64,000 nt of DNA from Croceivirga sp. (GTDB taxonomy: Bacteria > Bacteroidota > Bacteroidia > Flavobacteriales > Flavobacteriaceae), in NCBI GenBank assembly GCA_028281025.1, contig JANQKR010000011.1, forward strand, positions 124,001-188,000, written 5' to 3'. The position numbers and the translations under genes were made by a program. The stretch's first letter is position 1. Every line of letters starts with the position of its first letter. The notes under the pieces are model-generated. The model was not told the origin of the DNA. It saw only the letters and a list, made by a program, of their open reading frames with translations, and ran no database searches. This document shows positions 37,601-46,906 of this stretch, in pieces.

Positions 37601-37897
37601 AGTAAAGGCACTGGCTACGACCGAAACATAATTGACCATTTTTGCAATTTGCCCTACATCCGTTGTGAAGGAGGCAAAAAAGGCTCCTATCATCTGAAAT
37701 AGCGGTGCCCCCGGTGGGTGACCTACTTCAAGCTTTGCCGATGTGGCGATGTATTCCCCACAGTCCCAAAAGCTTACTGTGGGTTCCATGGTCAGTGCAT
37801 AGGTCACCAATGCGTTGAGAAAGACCAACCAACCCAAGGTGAGGTCCCAAAATTTGAATTTTGATCGTGTATAAAGGGATTTTACTTTGGAAAACAT
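34643..37897 (-). CDS. DUF2723 family large membrane protein
   Basis: 1084 aa from the ATG at 37897 (MFSKVKSLYTRSKF). About ten or more membrane helices in the first ~650 residues, with VEPTVSFWDCGEYI-type residues (here MEPTVSFWDCGEYIA) of DUF2723, a family related to lipid-linked-sugar glycosyltransferases, followed by a long soluble C-terminal region with TPR-like helices (YAFVEPFLESYYKVGQLDEA). Probably a protein or cell-surface glycosyltransferase of Bacteroidota; substrate unknown. Confidence 0.85.
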   Translation of the reverse strand: MFSKVKSLYTRSKFKFWDLTLGWLVFLNALVTYALTMEPTVSFWDCGEYIATSAKLEVGHPPGAPLFQMIGAFFASFTTDVGQIAKMVNYVSVVASAFTILFMFWTITNLIQKLVRTNRYQGKNSAILGSALVGCLSFTYSDSFWFNATETEVYAMASLLMAVLIWLGLRWMDHVDAGRGNKWLLLICFIIGLTFGVQFMGFLAIPSIVLMIYFKKYRKTTFKNFILFNTIAIGVLFFVFKFSLTYVLKIFAWSELFFVNQVGLPFNVGLLIMGLFLSFIFHGLIRYTKKKDHVQANTAILCFLFLFLGFSTWLLLPIRANANVGINENDPSDARTLLAYYNREQYGGVESPFYGTYYSDMFADSSEDLDDKPKYERDEKLGKYIIVNDYKDALRAPNKKHKGILPRLWSSDHAENYMRFFGRLDFRIKPEYATNGELEKAIREFKKLNANGEIDTEQYVEFLRQFNGYIDVAPPSLKQNLAFLFEYQWGFMYLRYFFWNFVGRQNDVQWRYDGNGHWLSGIDFIDGIRLGSQQDLPSEALDNKARNTYFFLPLLLGFLGIVFQVSRDPKQFWVLFVFFLLTGVAIQFYTNPYIFQPRERDYSLVGSFYAFAIWIGMGTYQVFILLYKFLSKRTMAIVGVLCCFCCVPLLMAHENWDDHDRSDRFTARASAMAYLDSTKQDSGAILFTIGDNDNFPLWYLQEIEGYRTDVRVIVSGYFATDWYIDQMKRKAYESNPIPSQLNHEHYKYGSRDVIHYSGLPHVEENRWDIKDFMNWVASDKPQTKLRYLFEKMGRDTSNYSESTLNMVYYPTNKIRVPVNKANVLKNGLVQQKDADLIVDYIDIDLPQSYITKNRILMLDIIANNDWERPIYFSGGSFDKAEYIWMEDYLQLDGLAYKLVPIKTENGSAFGMGRIDTDLMYDIVQKWDWGNAGSPQIYHDPQTRKQFGVTFRLAMARLVETLIAEGKRAKAKEILKMATHNIPFEHYGYYAFVEPFLESYYKVGQLDEARKLFQKLKKVYQERLNYYAQLPVEEKYMQLESIGSDIQAYRRNIDILIENDDAVYAEHEYELFNSLISTFVEFDTQ

Positions 37898-37970
37898 GTC
37901 AATTGTACGAATAGAACTGCGGTACAATTAACGACCCAACTGTTTTTAAGAAGCCATATCGTGGTCTGAT

Positions 37971-38675
37971 TTAAGTACTAGTACCCGTACCTTTTTGGAA
38001 AAGCTCCTGCCTATTGGAAACATTCAACTTCCCATAGATGTTGGTAATATGCGTCTTTACCGTACTTAAGCTAATGAAAAGCTCATTGGCAATTTCCTTA
38101 TTGGTTTTACCTTGTAGGATAAGATTCCGTACCGTGGTTTCCTGCTTACTAAGTTCAGGTGGTAGCGTGGTTTTCTTTCTAAATCGAAATACGAAAAAAA
38201 AGAGTGAAAAGGAAAGTAACAGCAATCCAAGGTTCAACCATCTGCTTTGGGATAGTTTCTTCTCCAAAGCCGCTTGATTTAGGAAAGCAAGTTTCTCTTC
38301 CAAAAATTGATATTCCAACTGGGGTATACCGCTTTTACGAAGCTCCTCCAACAAGGTGATGTAATAGGCACTGTTTTCCGAAATGTCCTTTTCCAACAAG
38401 TTTTTCTCACGTAGCAGTTTCACTGCCATTAGTTTAACTTCCAAAATCTGAATGGAGTCCCTTGCATAAGCACGCAATTGTCTTTCCTGATCTGGTTTGG
38501 TGAATTCCAGTTTCTTTTCAAACTGTTTAAACCTCTTCCATTCTGCCTGTGATAACTCTTTGTAGGTCTTATCTCCTAATTCCAGGGCGGAAAGACCGTT
38601 ACCCTCCTCTTGTCCAAATATGGAATGTGTTAACAGTATAAAACCAATGATCAATACGTATCTCTTGGACCCCAT
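37971..38675 (-). CDS. membrane-anchored LuxR-type HTH regulator
   Basis: 234 aa. Signal peptide (to ...HSIFGQ), a helical periplasmic segment (about 20-140), a membrane helix (WLNLGLLLLSFSLFFFVFRF, near 148-168) and a cytoplasmic LuxR HTH (LSKQETTVRNLILQGKTNKEIA, then STVKTHITNIYGKL). No receiver or kinase domain. The DNA-binding domain is therefore tethered to the membrane behind an external sensor-like region. Next gene is the DUF2723 protein on the same strand. Confidence 0.82.
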   Translation of the reverse strand: MGSKRYVLIIGFILLTHSIFGQEEGNGLSALELGDKTYKELSQAEWKRFKQFEKKLEFTKPDQERQLRAYARDSIQILEVKLMAVKLLREKNLLEKDISENSAYYITLLEELRKSGIPQLEYQFLEEKLAFLNQAALEKKLSQSRWLNLGLLLLSFSLFFFVFRFRKKTTLPPELSKQETTVRNLILQGKTNKEIANELFISLSTVKTHITNIYGKLNVSNRQELFQKGTGTST

Positions 38676-38881
38676 TATAAAATCGATAATGATTAAAGTT
38701 CAATAAAAATGGGTAACCGGGCAAAAAAAATAATGGAATCCGGTTTCCTTTTATCCAGTTGGGAGTAATGATCCCATACTATTATGGGTTACATGCCATG
38801 CATAGCTGCTGGGCTCTGAAGGAAACATGGGAAACTTGTGCATAATATACCACACAAACGAACAAACAGTGGGGCGACTTT

Positions 38882-39031
38882 TTATTTATTGGCAATTTTG
38901 GTGTCCTCAGTTTCGGATACCAGTTCTTCAACGGTAGTGTTTTTTAAATCGTCCTCCTCATCGGCCGTACTTAACTTTAAGAGGAAAATCGCCGCAATTA
39001 ACAGAAAAAACAGAAGTATACTTTTTCCCAT
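38882..39031 (-). CDS. small single-pass membrane protein
   Basis: 49-codon frame: MGKSILLFFLLIAAIFLLKL, then an acidic tail (STADEEDDLKNTTVEELVSE...). One membrane helix with a positive N-terminus. It is short and has no recognised family, but the composition (helix plus charged tail, ending at TAA) is unlikely by chance. Function unknown. Confidence 0.5.
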   Translation of the reverse strand: MGKSILLFFLLIAAIFLLKLSTADEEDDLKNTTVEELVSETEDTKIANK

Positions 39032-39271
39032 TTGGTTAGTTTATGTGTTGTGAAAGTATTACTTCTATGTCTTACATTTCGTATTTTTCTATGTATTGCT
39101 AAAAAATAAGGTCGAAACGTTGTATTGGGTCATTTTAACTCGGGCACTTCCCATCCCTATTTGAGGGATATAAGAGTATTCACGCACTAACACCTATGGT
39201 CCAAGGTCTTGCTTTTTGGCAGTTTTCCTTCCGAAGTTCGAATCAATGGCTTCCCCAATCCATGGGCCCAA
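39032..39271. other. intergenic region with a small hairpin
   Basis: No gene seen. A short inverted repeat ATCCCT/AGGGAT with a 5-nt loop lies at 39153-39169; no T run follows on either strand. The stretch 38676-38881 on the other side of the small gene also shows no gene. Confidence 0.4.
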
Positions 39272-40411
39272 TTATGGGAAGTCTTCCATTAAAACGGTAC
39301 TTATGGTGTCGTCCAAATAGGATTGCACTTTAGGATCCGTGGCATTTATTAAAATTGAAATGACCACGTTTTCCTTTGGATAGACAAAAAAATTGGTATA
39401 TGCCCCCACACTATTCCCTACATGGCCTACAAATGTCCTACCTCCCATATCTTCGCTCACTTGAAAGCCCAACCCATAATACGTAGGTTTTCCACGTATC
39501 GTTTGAGTGCTCAACAACTGTTCATAGGTTTCTTTTTCCAAAAGCTTTTGTTCCAAGATCGCTTGGCCCATTTTTGCAATATCCCCACTTGTGGACAGAT
39601 AGCCTCCACCAGCTAATTTGTAATAATTATTGACCGAAACCGCTTTTTTTAACCCCGTTGAATTCCTGGTATAGAAATCGGTTTTTAAGCTTTTCCGTCC
39701 GTTGGAAAATGATGGATTCATTTCCCGGGGCGTAAAGGTCCGCTTCATGCCCAAAGGGGTCAATATCTTTTCCCTCACATAGTCTTCAAATGGAATACCA
39801 CAAGCTTCTTGCATTGCCAATGACAACAGTACAAAATCGTAACTGTTGTACAAGTACCCATTTCCAGGTTCAAAAACCAGGGGATCATCTTTAAAAACCT
39901 CAATACTATCTTTGATGGAATAGGATTTGTTCAAAGCAAATTCCTTACCGCGATACCCTCGTATTCCTGCTGTATGCGAAGCTAGCTGCGCAAGCGTAAA
40001 GTCATATTTCTTTTTTGGATAATAGGACACATGGTGATAAAAGGAATCGTGCCAATGTAGAATTCCCTCTTCCACCATTTTCCCCAGTGCCAAACCAGTA
40101 ATGCATTTTGAGATACTGGCTATTCTAAATACTGTATTTTTTGGGTCTATATAAGTCTTGCGCTCCATACTGGAATGTCCATAACCCTTCTGTAAAATGG
40201 GTTTCCCTTCTTTCAGTATGGTTATGGAAATTCCCGGAACCCTATTCCCAATCACCAAGTTATGATATTGGGCATCTACAAAATCAATTCCCTGAAGGTC
40301 TTTAAGTTCTTTGAGTTTGTGGGATTCCCGAAAAAAATCCTTGATGTAAGAAATAAAGCCCATTGCATTAGTCTTTTTAAAGGAATGAGTTATGGATTCC
40401 TTTCCTTGCAT
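39272..40411 (-). CDS. beta-lactamase-fold serine hydrolase
   Basis: 379 aa class C beta-lactamase/PBP-like. Nucleophile SxxK as SISK in FRIASISKCITG, YNS in GYLYNSYDF (the YxN position) and HVGNSVG near residue 345 for the third element, so the active site is more complete than in the paralogue at 3.2 kb. No signal peptide is evident. Substrate unknown (beta-lactam, D-peptide or ester). Confidence 0.82.
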   Translation of the reverse strand: MQGKESITHSFKKTNAMGFISYIKDFFRESHKLKELKDLQGIDFVDAQYHNLVIGNRVPGISITILKEGKPILQKGYGHSSMERKTYIDPKNTVFRIASISKCITGLALGKMVEEGILHWHDSFYHHVSYYPKKKYDFTLAQLASHTAGIRGYRGKEFALNKSYSIKDSIEVFKDDPLVFEPGNGYLYNSYDFVLLSLAMQEACGIPFEDYVREKILTPLGMKRTFTPREMNPSFSNGRKSLKTDFYTRNSTGLKKAVSVNNYYKLAGGGYLSTSGDIAKMGQAILEQKLLEKETYEQLLSTQTIRGKPTYYGLGFQVSEDMGGRTFVGHVGNSVGAYTNFFVYPKENVVISILINATDPKVQSYLDDTISTVLMEDFP

Positions 40412-40419
40412 AAATGCAA

Positions 40420-41232
40420 CTAATCCCTAAAGATTAGACGTCCATTGAAAAGTTCTTCAACTTCTACCTCAATGGGACGATTGATACTGATGACATCCCC
40501 ATAGCCCCTGATCACTCCGGAAATGCGTTGTTGTGGATTGACAAAAACGTCATTGGACCCCCTATGGTTCACGGATACTTCCTGAGCGACAAGTCCTTCT
40601 GCCTCAATTCTGGAATCCCCGGCTGCTACTGTGATACTAAAGTTATTTGTTATTCCCCTTACTTTAAAATAGGCTATCCCATTGACCACAATACCCACAC
40701 GCCCATTAGCTACCTCAATATCAAATGAGCCATCCGTGGTTTCCGATTCTGGTTCATTAAAGCTCTCGGAAACCAAATTTAGGTTGGGGTAGTTTAAAAC
40801 GCCATCGCTGGAAATCAACAATCCCGTACTACTTCGTATCTCTTCAATATTGGGTGATGTCACATATACCGTGGATAGACCATATTCCCTAAAGATATTG
40901 CAGCCGTTGTCATTTCTCAATAGCAATCGATCTTCTTCAACCCTGGCCGAGATTTCATTCAATAAAAACTCACCGGATTCCAGCTCCACTTTTTGTTCAT
41001 CCCCTTGTTTTATCACCAAATTCAAATTCTCAAAGACCGTGATATTGTTGAAATCAGGGACCTCAACTTCGATTCGGGTAAGGTCTCCGGCATTTTGAAG
41101 GCAATCGGGCGCATTTTCCGAATTGCAGGAAAAGAAGAGAAAAGACAAAAGACTTAAGACCCAGGACGTAAGATGTGACTTCTTAACGCCTTCCCCATGG
41201 GAATACCTGTATAAAAATTTAATTTTCAACAT
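40420..41232 (-). CDS. GIN-domain (DUF2807) lipoprotein
   Basis: 270 aa from the ATG at 41232. A hydrophobic segment ending FLFFSC gives a lipobox; the mature part is a GIN beta-solenoid (FDIEVANGRVGIVVNGIAYFKV, VAAGDSRIEAEGL). Probably an outer-membrane-anchored surface protein. This start leaves a 7-nt gap to the upstream gene, avoiding the overlap of a longer frame. Confidence 0.75.
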   Translation of the reverse strand: MLKIKFLYRYSHGEGVKKSHLTSWVLSLLSFLFFSCNSENAPDCLQNAGDLTRIEVEVPDFNNITVFENLNLVIKQGDEQKVELESGEFLLNEISARVEEDRLLLRNDNGCNIFREYGLSTVYVTSPNIEEIRSSTGLLISSDGVLNYPNLNLVSESFNEPESETTDGSFDIEVANGRVGIVVNGIAYFKVRGITNNFSITVAAGDSRIEAEGLVAQEVSVNHRGSNDVFVNPQQRISGVIRGYGDVISINRPIEVEVEELFNGRLIFRD

Positions 41233-41239
41233 CAATTCT

Positions 41240-42340
41240 TTAAAGTCTAATTCCAATTCCAAATTCTACTGCCTCGGCAGCAGCCGCATGGGATTTTAGG
41301 GTAACCGCACCAAACAAACAATCTCCAAAATAGTGCTTCAGACCGATTCTATTGTAAACCCTCCCCTCAAAATCAAAAGGATAGTACACATAGTAACCCA
41401 ATTGGGTTATGACACTTAATTTATTGATAAAAAGCTCGTGTCCGAGAAAAACCCCAACCCGCTTAAAATCCGTATCCGGGGCTACATTCATTTCTGGAAA
41501 CGAAATTGATTGAAAACGGATCAGTTCCTTTAAAAAATTGGAGAAGAAAGCATCCGCACCCAGTTGAATGGCGCTCTTTCTCCCCAATCTTTTATCCATA
41601 TAGGCAGAAACGATCCAAAAACCATATCGTCCCGAATTGACCACATCACTCTCATTTACCCCTCCCCGTAGTGCAAAGTTGTAACGAATGGGTTCCATCA
41701 TCTTTTTGTTATGCTCTGGTTTTTTGAATTCATAAACCAGTTCTTGGTTCAAATCATAGGTAATTCCAAAATTAAAAGCAGCTGTATTTGTTGAGGTATT
41801 GGGTGCTTTAAAATTGGCGTTGGAGTAATGGATCAATGAAAGGCCTACTTTAAAACCTAAACCTGCGATTAAATTTTCCTTGTGATAGTTTACCATGGCC
41901 ATGGTAGAACTTAACAAATGGGAACCATAGGCATTGTTACGGAAATTGGTGTTTTTGTCATATGGATTGGTATTGTAGGCAATGCCCTGACCAATTCTAA
42001 ACTGCAGGTTCCTTTTAAAGAAATAGAAATTATAGTGGGCATACATACCAAAATGTTCCCCAAGGGTAGGGTTCCTCATGTCTTGATACACAAAAGTAAA
42101 GCCGGAATCCGGATAGCCATAGTCCGCTTCCCAGTCCTGTTCGCCAAATCGTTTACGATTGAACCCCAGAATAAATCCTGCCGGGTGTGCTGTAATTAAG
42201 TGGGAGATATCGGGATTGTGCAGAAGTATGGATCCATTGAACTGACTAAGATCCAGAACATACTTTTTAACCCTTTTTTCCTCTTGGGAGAAACCACAAC
42301 AAACGCTGAATAGGAAGCAAATTAAAAGTAGGTCCTTCAT
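41240..42340 (-). CDS. PagL-like lipid A deacylase (acyloxyacyl hydrolase family)
   Basis: 366 aa outer-membrane barrel with signal peptide (to ...CCGFSQ). The catalytic His-x-Ser motif of PagL is present as HYSNANFKAPN (near residue 175) after a strand. The C-terminus ends in a barrel strand (AVEFGIGIRL). PagL removes the 3-O acyl chain of lipid A; the substrate here is inferred. Confidence 0.8.
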   Translation of the reverse strand: MKDLLLICFLFSVCCGFSQEEKRVKKYVLDLSQFNGSILLHNPDISHLITAHPAGFILGFNRKRFGEQDWEADYGYPDSGFTFVYQDMRNPTLGEHFGMYAHYNFYFFKRNLQFRIGQGIAYNTNPYDKNTNFRNNAYGSHLLSSTMAMVNYHKENLIAGLGFKVGLSLIHYSNANFKAPNTSTNTAAFNFGITYDLNQELVYEFKKPEHNKKMMEPIRYNFALRGGVNESDVVNSGRYGFWIVSAYMDKRLGRKSAIQLGADAFFSNFLKELIRFQSISFPEMNVAPDTDFKRVGVFLGHELFINKLSVITQLGYYVYYPFDFEGRVYNRIGLKHYFGDCLFGAVTLKSHAAAAEAVEFGIGIRL

Positions 42341-42407
42341 GCACCATAAAAGTAGGGATAATTGCTAGATGATTTTGACCTGAAGTCTTCTTGTATTGCC
42401 CTAAACT

Positions 42408-43361
42408 TTAAAAAATGGCTTTGGCAATGGCCTTGATATTATCGGATTTTCCCATGGAATAGTAGTGCAATACAGGAACACCGGCCTTCTTCAATTCTTT
42501 TGACTGTTCTATACACCATTCTATCCCAACTTGCCGAACTTCCTTGTTTGTTCTGCACTGTTCAACAGCTTCTATCAAATCCTCCGGAATATCCACCCGA
42601 AACACCTGGGGCAACAGTTGTAAGTGCTTCTTTATGGCAATGGGCTTTATACCAGGTATAATGGGTACCTCAATACCCATTTCACGAGCAGCTTCCACAA
42701 AGGCGAAGTACTTTTTGTTATCAAAAAACATTTGGGTCACCACATAATCGGCTCCCAAATCAATTTTCTCTTTTAGCCGTTTTAAATCGGTTTTTAAAGA
42801 AGGGGCTTCCATGTGTTTTTCCGGATAACCCGCCACCCCAATACAAAAGTTGGCACAGTTATCGGTTTCAATTACTTCATGGAGGTAATTTCCACTGTTC
42901 AATTCCTGAATTTGCCGTACCAGGTCCGATGCATATTGATGTCCCCCTTTTGTTGGCTCAAAATACCTTTCTTCTTTCATGGCATCCCCCCTTAGCGCCA
43001 TTACGTTGTCAAGACCCAAATAGTGACAATCCACCAGAAGATATTCCGTCTCTTCCTTGGTAAAGCCGCCACAAAGTACATGTGGAATGGCATCCACATC
43101 GTATTTATGTTTGATGGAGGCGCAAATACCCAATGTGCCGGGCCGCATGCGGGTGAGTTTTTTATCCAAGAGTCCATCGCGGTCAATGTAGACATACTCC
43201 TCACGTGAGGTTGTTACATCAATAAACGGTGGTTTAAATTCCATTAACGGGTCAATATTGTCATACAGTTCCTGAATGCTCTTTCCCTTGACGGGAGGAA
43301 TAATCTCAAAACTAAAAAGGGTTTCCCCTTTTGCTTTTGTAATATGTTCGGTTACTTTCAT
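42408..43361 (-). CDS. metF: 5,10-methylenetetrahydrofolate reductase
   Basis: 317 aa TIM barrel. FEIIPPVKG with the FAD-side Glu, VTTSREEY, ALRGD, VTQMFFDN and PGIKPI are MetF motifs. Provides 5-methyl-THF for methionine synthase. Last gene of the SAM-riboswitch transcript; S23 gene 1 sits between it and metH. Confidence 0.95.
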   Translation of the reverse strand: MKVTEHITKAKGETLFSFEIIPPVKGKSIQELYDNIDPLMEFKPPFIDVTTSREEYVYIDRDGLLDKKLTRMRPGTLGICASIKHKYDVDAIPHVLCGGFTKEETEYLLVDCHYLGLDNVMALRGDAMKEERYFEPTKGGHQYASDLVRQIQELNSGNYLHEVIETDNCANFCIGVAGYPEKHMEAPSLKTDLKRLKEKIDLGADYVVTQMFFDNKKYFAFVEAAREMGIEVPIIPGIKPIAIKKHLQLLPQVFRVDIPEDLIEAVEQCRTNKEVRQVGIEWCIEQSKELKKAGVPVLHYYSMGKSDNIKAIAKAIF

Positions 43362-43364
43362 TCC

Positions 43365-43754
43365 TTAGTTATTTGTTGATGGTTGTTTGTTGTTGGCATT
43401 TTGTTTTGATGCATAATAATTGATAAAACCATTCAACAATTTTTTACAGGTTTTTGTCTGATTACTTATTTCTTGAAATTGCTTATCGGTTAAATAGGAC
43501 TGATCTAAAGCTAAAAAGCATTGGGTCTCCAATTCATAAAGGGAACCTCTGGCTATATGAAGAAACTGAATAGTACCTGCCGAAGTTCTCCGACCACATC
43601 CTTCCGCAATATTTGAAGGAATGGATATACTACTTCGCCTAATTTGGTTGGTCAATCCGTAGATTTCTTCTTTTGGAAAAGAATCTGTTGTATCATAAAT
43701 TATCTTCACCAACTTTCTGGATTCAATCCACACATCTAAATCAGTATATTCCAT
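43365..43754 (-). CDS. four-helix bundle (S23/IVP) protein, copy 1
   Basis: 129 aa four-helix bundle of the 23S rRNA intervening-sequence protein family. Signature [25 protein letters not shown] and [15 protein letters not shown]. The last residues (NANNKQPSTNN) are encoded by a GTTG-type repeat rather than family sequence. It lies 3 nt after metF's start and 50 nt before metH's end on the operon strand. Function of the family is unknown; the related Avd protein assists diversity-generating retroelements, but no reverse transcriptase is here. Confidence 0.85.
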   Translation of the reverse strand: MEYTDLDVWIESRKLVKIIYDTTDSFPKEEIYGLTNQIRRSSISIPSNIAEGCGRRTSAGTIQFLHIARGSLYELETQCFLALDQSYLTDKQFQEISNQTKTCKKLLNGFINYYASKQNANNKQPSTNN

Positions 43755-43791
43755 ACTACCTATTAATTCCCTTCAACTATCAACCATCAAC
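43375..43791. repeat. 11-bp inverted repeats bracketing S23 copy 1
   Basis: GTTGATGGTTG at 43375-43385 and its exact reverse complement CAACCATCAAC at 43781-43791 enclose the S23 gene; the left arm lies inside its last codons, the right arm upstream of its ATG. Confidence 0.75.
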
Positions 43792-43804
43792 CACTAAACA
43801 TCAG

Positions 43805-46525
43805 TTAATCCACATCAACCAAATTTGGGGCTAGCCATTTCTTGGCTTCCTCCAGGCCCATGTTTTTTCGTTTGGCATAATCCTCAACTTGGTCCGGTTT
43901 AATTTTCCCAAGCCCAAAATATTTGGATTTATGGTGCCCAAAATAGTAGCCACTAACACTGGCTGCGGGCCACATGGCCAAACTCTCCGTCAATGTCACC
44001 CCTATTTTTTCCTCTACCCCCAGTAATTCCCAAATGGTCAGTTTTTCCAAGTGGTCCGGACAGGCTGGATAACCTGGGGCGGGACGGATTCCCTTGTATT
44101 TTTCATCAATCAAAGCCTCGTTATCCAACTTTTCCTTGGCTGCGTAACCCCAATATCTTGTCCTCACCTCTTTGTGCAAATATTCGGCAAAAGCTTCCGC
44201 CAATCGATCGGCAAGGGCTTTAATCATGATCGAGCCATAATCATCATGATTTTTTTCAAATGCCGTGGCCAATTCTTGTGTACCAAAGCCTGCCGTTACA
44301 CAAAAACAACCCATGTAATCTTGAATGCCAATCGCTTTTGGGGCTATAAAATCGGCTAAAGCCATATTGGGAACGCCATCTCGTTTTTTGAGCTGTTGGC
44401 GTAAGGTTCGAAATGTAAATTTTCCATGTCCCTTGGAAAGAACTTCAATATCATCCTCATCTATGGCATTGGCAGGGAATAGCCCAAAAATGGCCTTACC
44501 GTTCAACAGCCTTTCATCCAAGACTTTTTTTAGTAGTTTTTGGGCATCATGAAAAAGTTCATTGGCTTGTTCACCAACTACCTCATCTTCCAAAATAGCA
44601 GGGTATTTTCCATGCAGGTCCCAGGAGCGGAAAAAAGGGGTCCAATCGATAAATTCCTTGAGTTCGGATAAATCAAAATTATCCCAAACCTCTATTCCCA
44701 ATTGATTGGGCTTGTAAATGTCCTCCTCTTTAAATTCAATTTGCAATTTATTCGTCCGTGCTTCTTGCAAGCTTAGATATTCCTTTTGTTTGGTTCGATT
44801 TAAAAATTTTTCACGAAAGCTTTCGTAATCGAGTTTAATTGATTTCTTATAGGTTTCGGAAGTTTCTTTTTGAAGCAAGTCCCCAACCACGGTGACAGCT
44901 CTTGAAGCATCATGTACATGCACTACGGATTGGCTGTACATAGGATCTATTTTGACCGCCGTATGGGCCTTACTTGTAGTTGCGCCACCAATCAATAACG
45001 GAACGTCGAAATTTTGACGTTCCATTTCTTTGGCCAAGAAGACCATTTCATCAAGTGAAGGGGTTATCAATCCACTCAACCCAATAATATCGACTTTTTC
45101 TTCGATTGCCCTATTAATGATTTTTTCAGGAGGTACCATTACCCCCAAATCAACAATTTCATAGTTATTACAGGCCAAGACCACGGATACAATGTTTTTT
45201 CCGATATCGTGCACATCTCCTTTAACGGTAGCCATTAAAATACGCCCGGCCGCTTGGCCGACAGTTATGTCGGCATTGTTCTTTTTCTCCTCTTCAATAA
45301 AAGGCTCTAGATAGGCCACAGCTTTTTTCATGACCCTGGCCGATTTCACCACTTGCGGCAAAAACATTTTTCCGCTGCCGAATAAGTCACCCACGACGTT
45401 CATTCCGGTCATCAAATGCCCCTCAATAACTTCAAGTGGTCTCGAAGCGTGTTGGCGGGCTTCTTCAACATCTTCAATAATGTATTGGTCTATTCCTTTG
45501 ACCAAGGCCCGAGTGATGCGGTCTTGCAGTGGTTCTTGACGCCAAGAAAGGTCTACTTTACTCTCCTTGGTTTTTCCCTGGACGGTTTCAGCAAATTCCA
45601 ACAGTCTTTCCGTGGCATCTTCCCTCCGATTAAGAATTACATCTTCCACATACTCCAAAAGGTCCTTTGGGATATCATCATAAACCTCCAACAAGGCTGG
45701 ATTGACAATACCCATGTTCATTCCGGCTTTGATCGCGTGATATAAGAACACGGAATGCATCGCTTCCCGTACAGGATTGTTACCCCTAAAGGAAAAGGAA
45801 ACATTACTGACCCCTCCACTCACGCTGCAATAGGGAAGATTGTTACGCACCCATTGCGTGCCTTCAATGAAGTCCAGCGCATTCCGCTTATGCTCATCCA
45901 TTCCTGTTGCCACGGGAAAAATATTGAGGTCAAAAATGATGTCTTCAGGAGGAAAGCCCACCTCATCCACTAGAATTCCATAGGAGCGTTCGGCTATTTC
46001 AATCCGCCGTTCCAAATTATCTGCCTGGCCCACCTCATCAAACGCCATGATAATTACCGCCGCTCCGTACCGCTTGATTAATTTGGCCTGTCGGACGAAC
46101 TCTTCCTTACCTTCCTTTAAGCTAATGGAGTTTACCACACATTTTCCCTGGACCACTTGAAGCCCTGCTTCAATAATCTCCCATTTGGAACTATCTATCA
46201 TTATGGGAACGCGCGCGATATCGGGTTCAGCAACGATCAAATTCAAAAACCTGACCATAGCCTGTTTGCCATCAATAAGACCATCGTCCATATTAATATC
46301 GATGATTTGGGCCCCGCCCTCTACTTGATGTCTCGCAATTTCAAGTGCTTCCTCGTACTTATCCTCTTTGATCAAACGCAGGAATTTCCGTGAACCTGCC
46401 ACATTGGTACGCTCCCCCACATTTACAAAATTGCTTTCCGCAGTGATGACAAGAGGCTCCAAACCACTCAGACGTAGAAATCGTTGTTGGTTATTCGTAG
46501 TTGGTTGTTCGTTGAAAGTTTTCAT
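43805..46525 (-). CDS. metH: methionine synthase, pterin/cobalamin/activation domains
   Basis: 906 aa: methyl-THF-binding domain ([13 protein letters not shown] at the start), B12-binding Rossmann domain ([12 protein letters not shown] with the cobalt-ligating His, [13 protein letters not shown]), and C-terminal SAM activation domain ([12 protein letters not shown]). The homocysteine domain is in a separate gene at 46907-47908. The first ~15 residues ([16 protein letters not shown]) are repeat-encoded. Overlaps S23 copy 2 by 4 nt. Confidence 0.95.
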   Translation of the reverse strand: MKTFNEQPTTNNQQRFLRLSGLEPLVITAESNFVNVGERTNVAGSRKFLRLIKEDKYEEALEIARHQVEGGAQIIDINMDDGLIDGKQAMVRFLNLIVAEPDIARVPIMIDSSKWEIIEAGLQVVQGKCVVNSISLKEGKEEFVRQAKLIKRYGAAVIIMAFDEVGQADNLERRIEIAERSYGILVDEVGFPPEDIIFDLNIFPVATGMDEHKRNALDFIEGTQWVRNNLPYCSVSGGVSNVSFSFRGNNPVREAMHSVFLYHAIKAGMNMGIVNPALLEVYDDIPKDLLEYVEDVILNRREDATERLLEFAETVQGKTKESKVDLSWRQEPLQDRITRALVKGIDQYIIEDVEEARQHASRPLEVIEGHLMTGMNVVGDLFGSGKMFLPQVVKSARVMKKAVAYLEPFIEEEKKNNADITVGQAAGRILMATVKGDVHDIGKNIVSVVLACNNYEIVDLGVMVPPEKIINRAIEEKVDIIGLSGLITPSLDEMVFLAKEMERQNFDVPLLIGGATTSKAHTAVKIDPMYSQSVVHVHDASRAVTVVGDLLQKETSETYKKSIKLDYESFREKFLNRTKQKEYLSLQEARTNKLQIEFKEEDIYKPNQLGIEVWDNFDLSELKEFIDWTPFFRSWDLHGKYPAILEDEVVGEQANELFHDAQKLLKKVLDERLLNGKAIFGLFPANAIDEDDIEVLSKGHGKFTFRTLRQQLKKRDGVPNMALADFIAPKAIGIQDYMGCFCVTAGFGTQELATAFEKNHDDYGSIMIKALADRLAEAFAEYLHKEVRTRYWGYAAKEKLDNEALIDEKYKGIRPAPGYPACPDHLEKLTIWELLGVEEKIGVTLTESLAMWPAASVSGYYFGHHKSKYFGLGKIKPDQVEDYAKRKNMGLEEAKKWLAPNLVDVD

Positions 46526-46904
46526 AACTTCTTATGATAATTAATGAAGCCGTTCAACAATTTTTTAACACGCTCAATTTCCCTCAAAATTTCTGAGATA
46601 TCAGAAGTAGTATATTCCAAATCGTTGGCCAGAATAATTTGGGTTTCGACCTCGAACAATGAACCCCTGGCTATATGTAAAAAGTGAATGGTTTCTTTTG
46701 AAGACTGCCTACCACAACCCTCTGCAATATTAGAAGAAACCGAAATCACACATCTTCTTAATTGAGAGGTCAAAGAAAATTGTTCTTCCTTCGGAAATAC
46801 CCTTGTCAACAAATAGACTTGTTTGACCAACTCTCTAGCCTTTAACCAAATATCCAATTCTTTATAGTCCATTCCCATAGTTTCATTAACGACAAACGAA
46901 CAAC
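46504..46904. repeat. 10-bp inverted repeats bracketing S23 copy 2
   Basis: GTTGTTCGTT at 46504-46513 and its exact reverse complement AACGAACAAC at 46895-46904 enclose the second S23 gene. The left arm is inside the first codons of metH. Confidence 0.75.
46522..46878 (-). CDS. four-helix bundle (S23/IVP) protein, copy 2
   Basis: 118 aa from the ATG at 46878 ([11 protein letters not shown]; 46872 is also possible). Clear paralogue of copy 1: shared [19 protein letters not shown] and [10 protein letters not shown]. Sits between the two halves of the split methionine synthase. The upstream in-frame ATG at 46914 is less likely because it lies in repeat sequence overlapping the previous stop. 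Function unknown. Confidence 0.85.
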   Translation of the reverse strand: MGMDYKELDIWLKARELVKQVYLLTRVFPKEEQFSLTSQLRRCVISVSSNIAEGCGRQSSKETIHFLHIARGSLFEVETQIILANDLEYTTSDISEILREIERVKKLLNGFINYHKKL

Positions 46905-46906
46905 GA

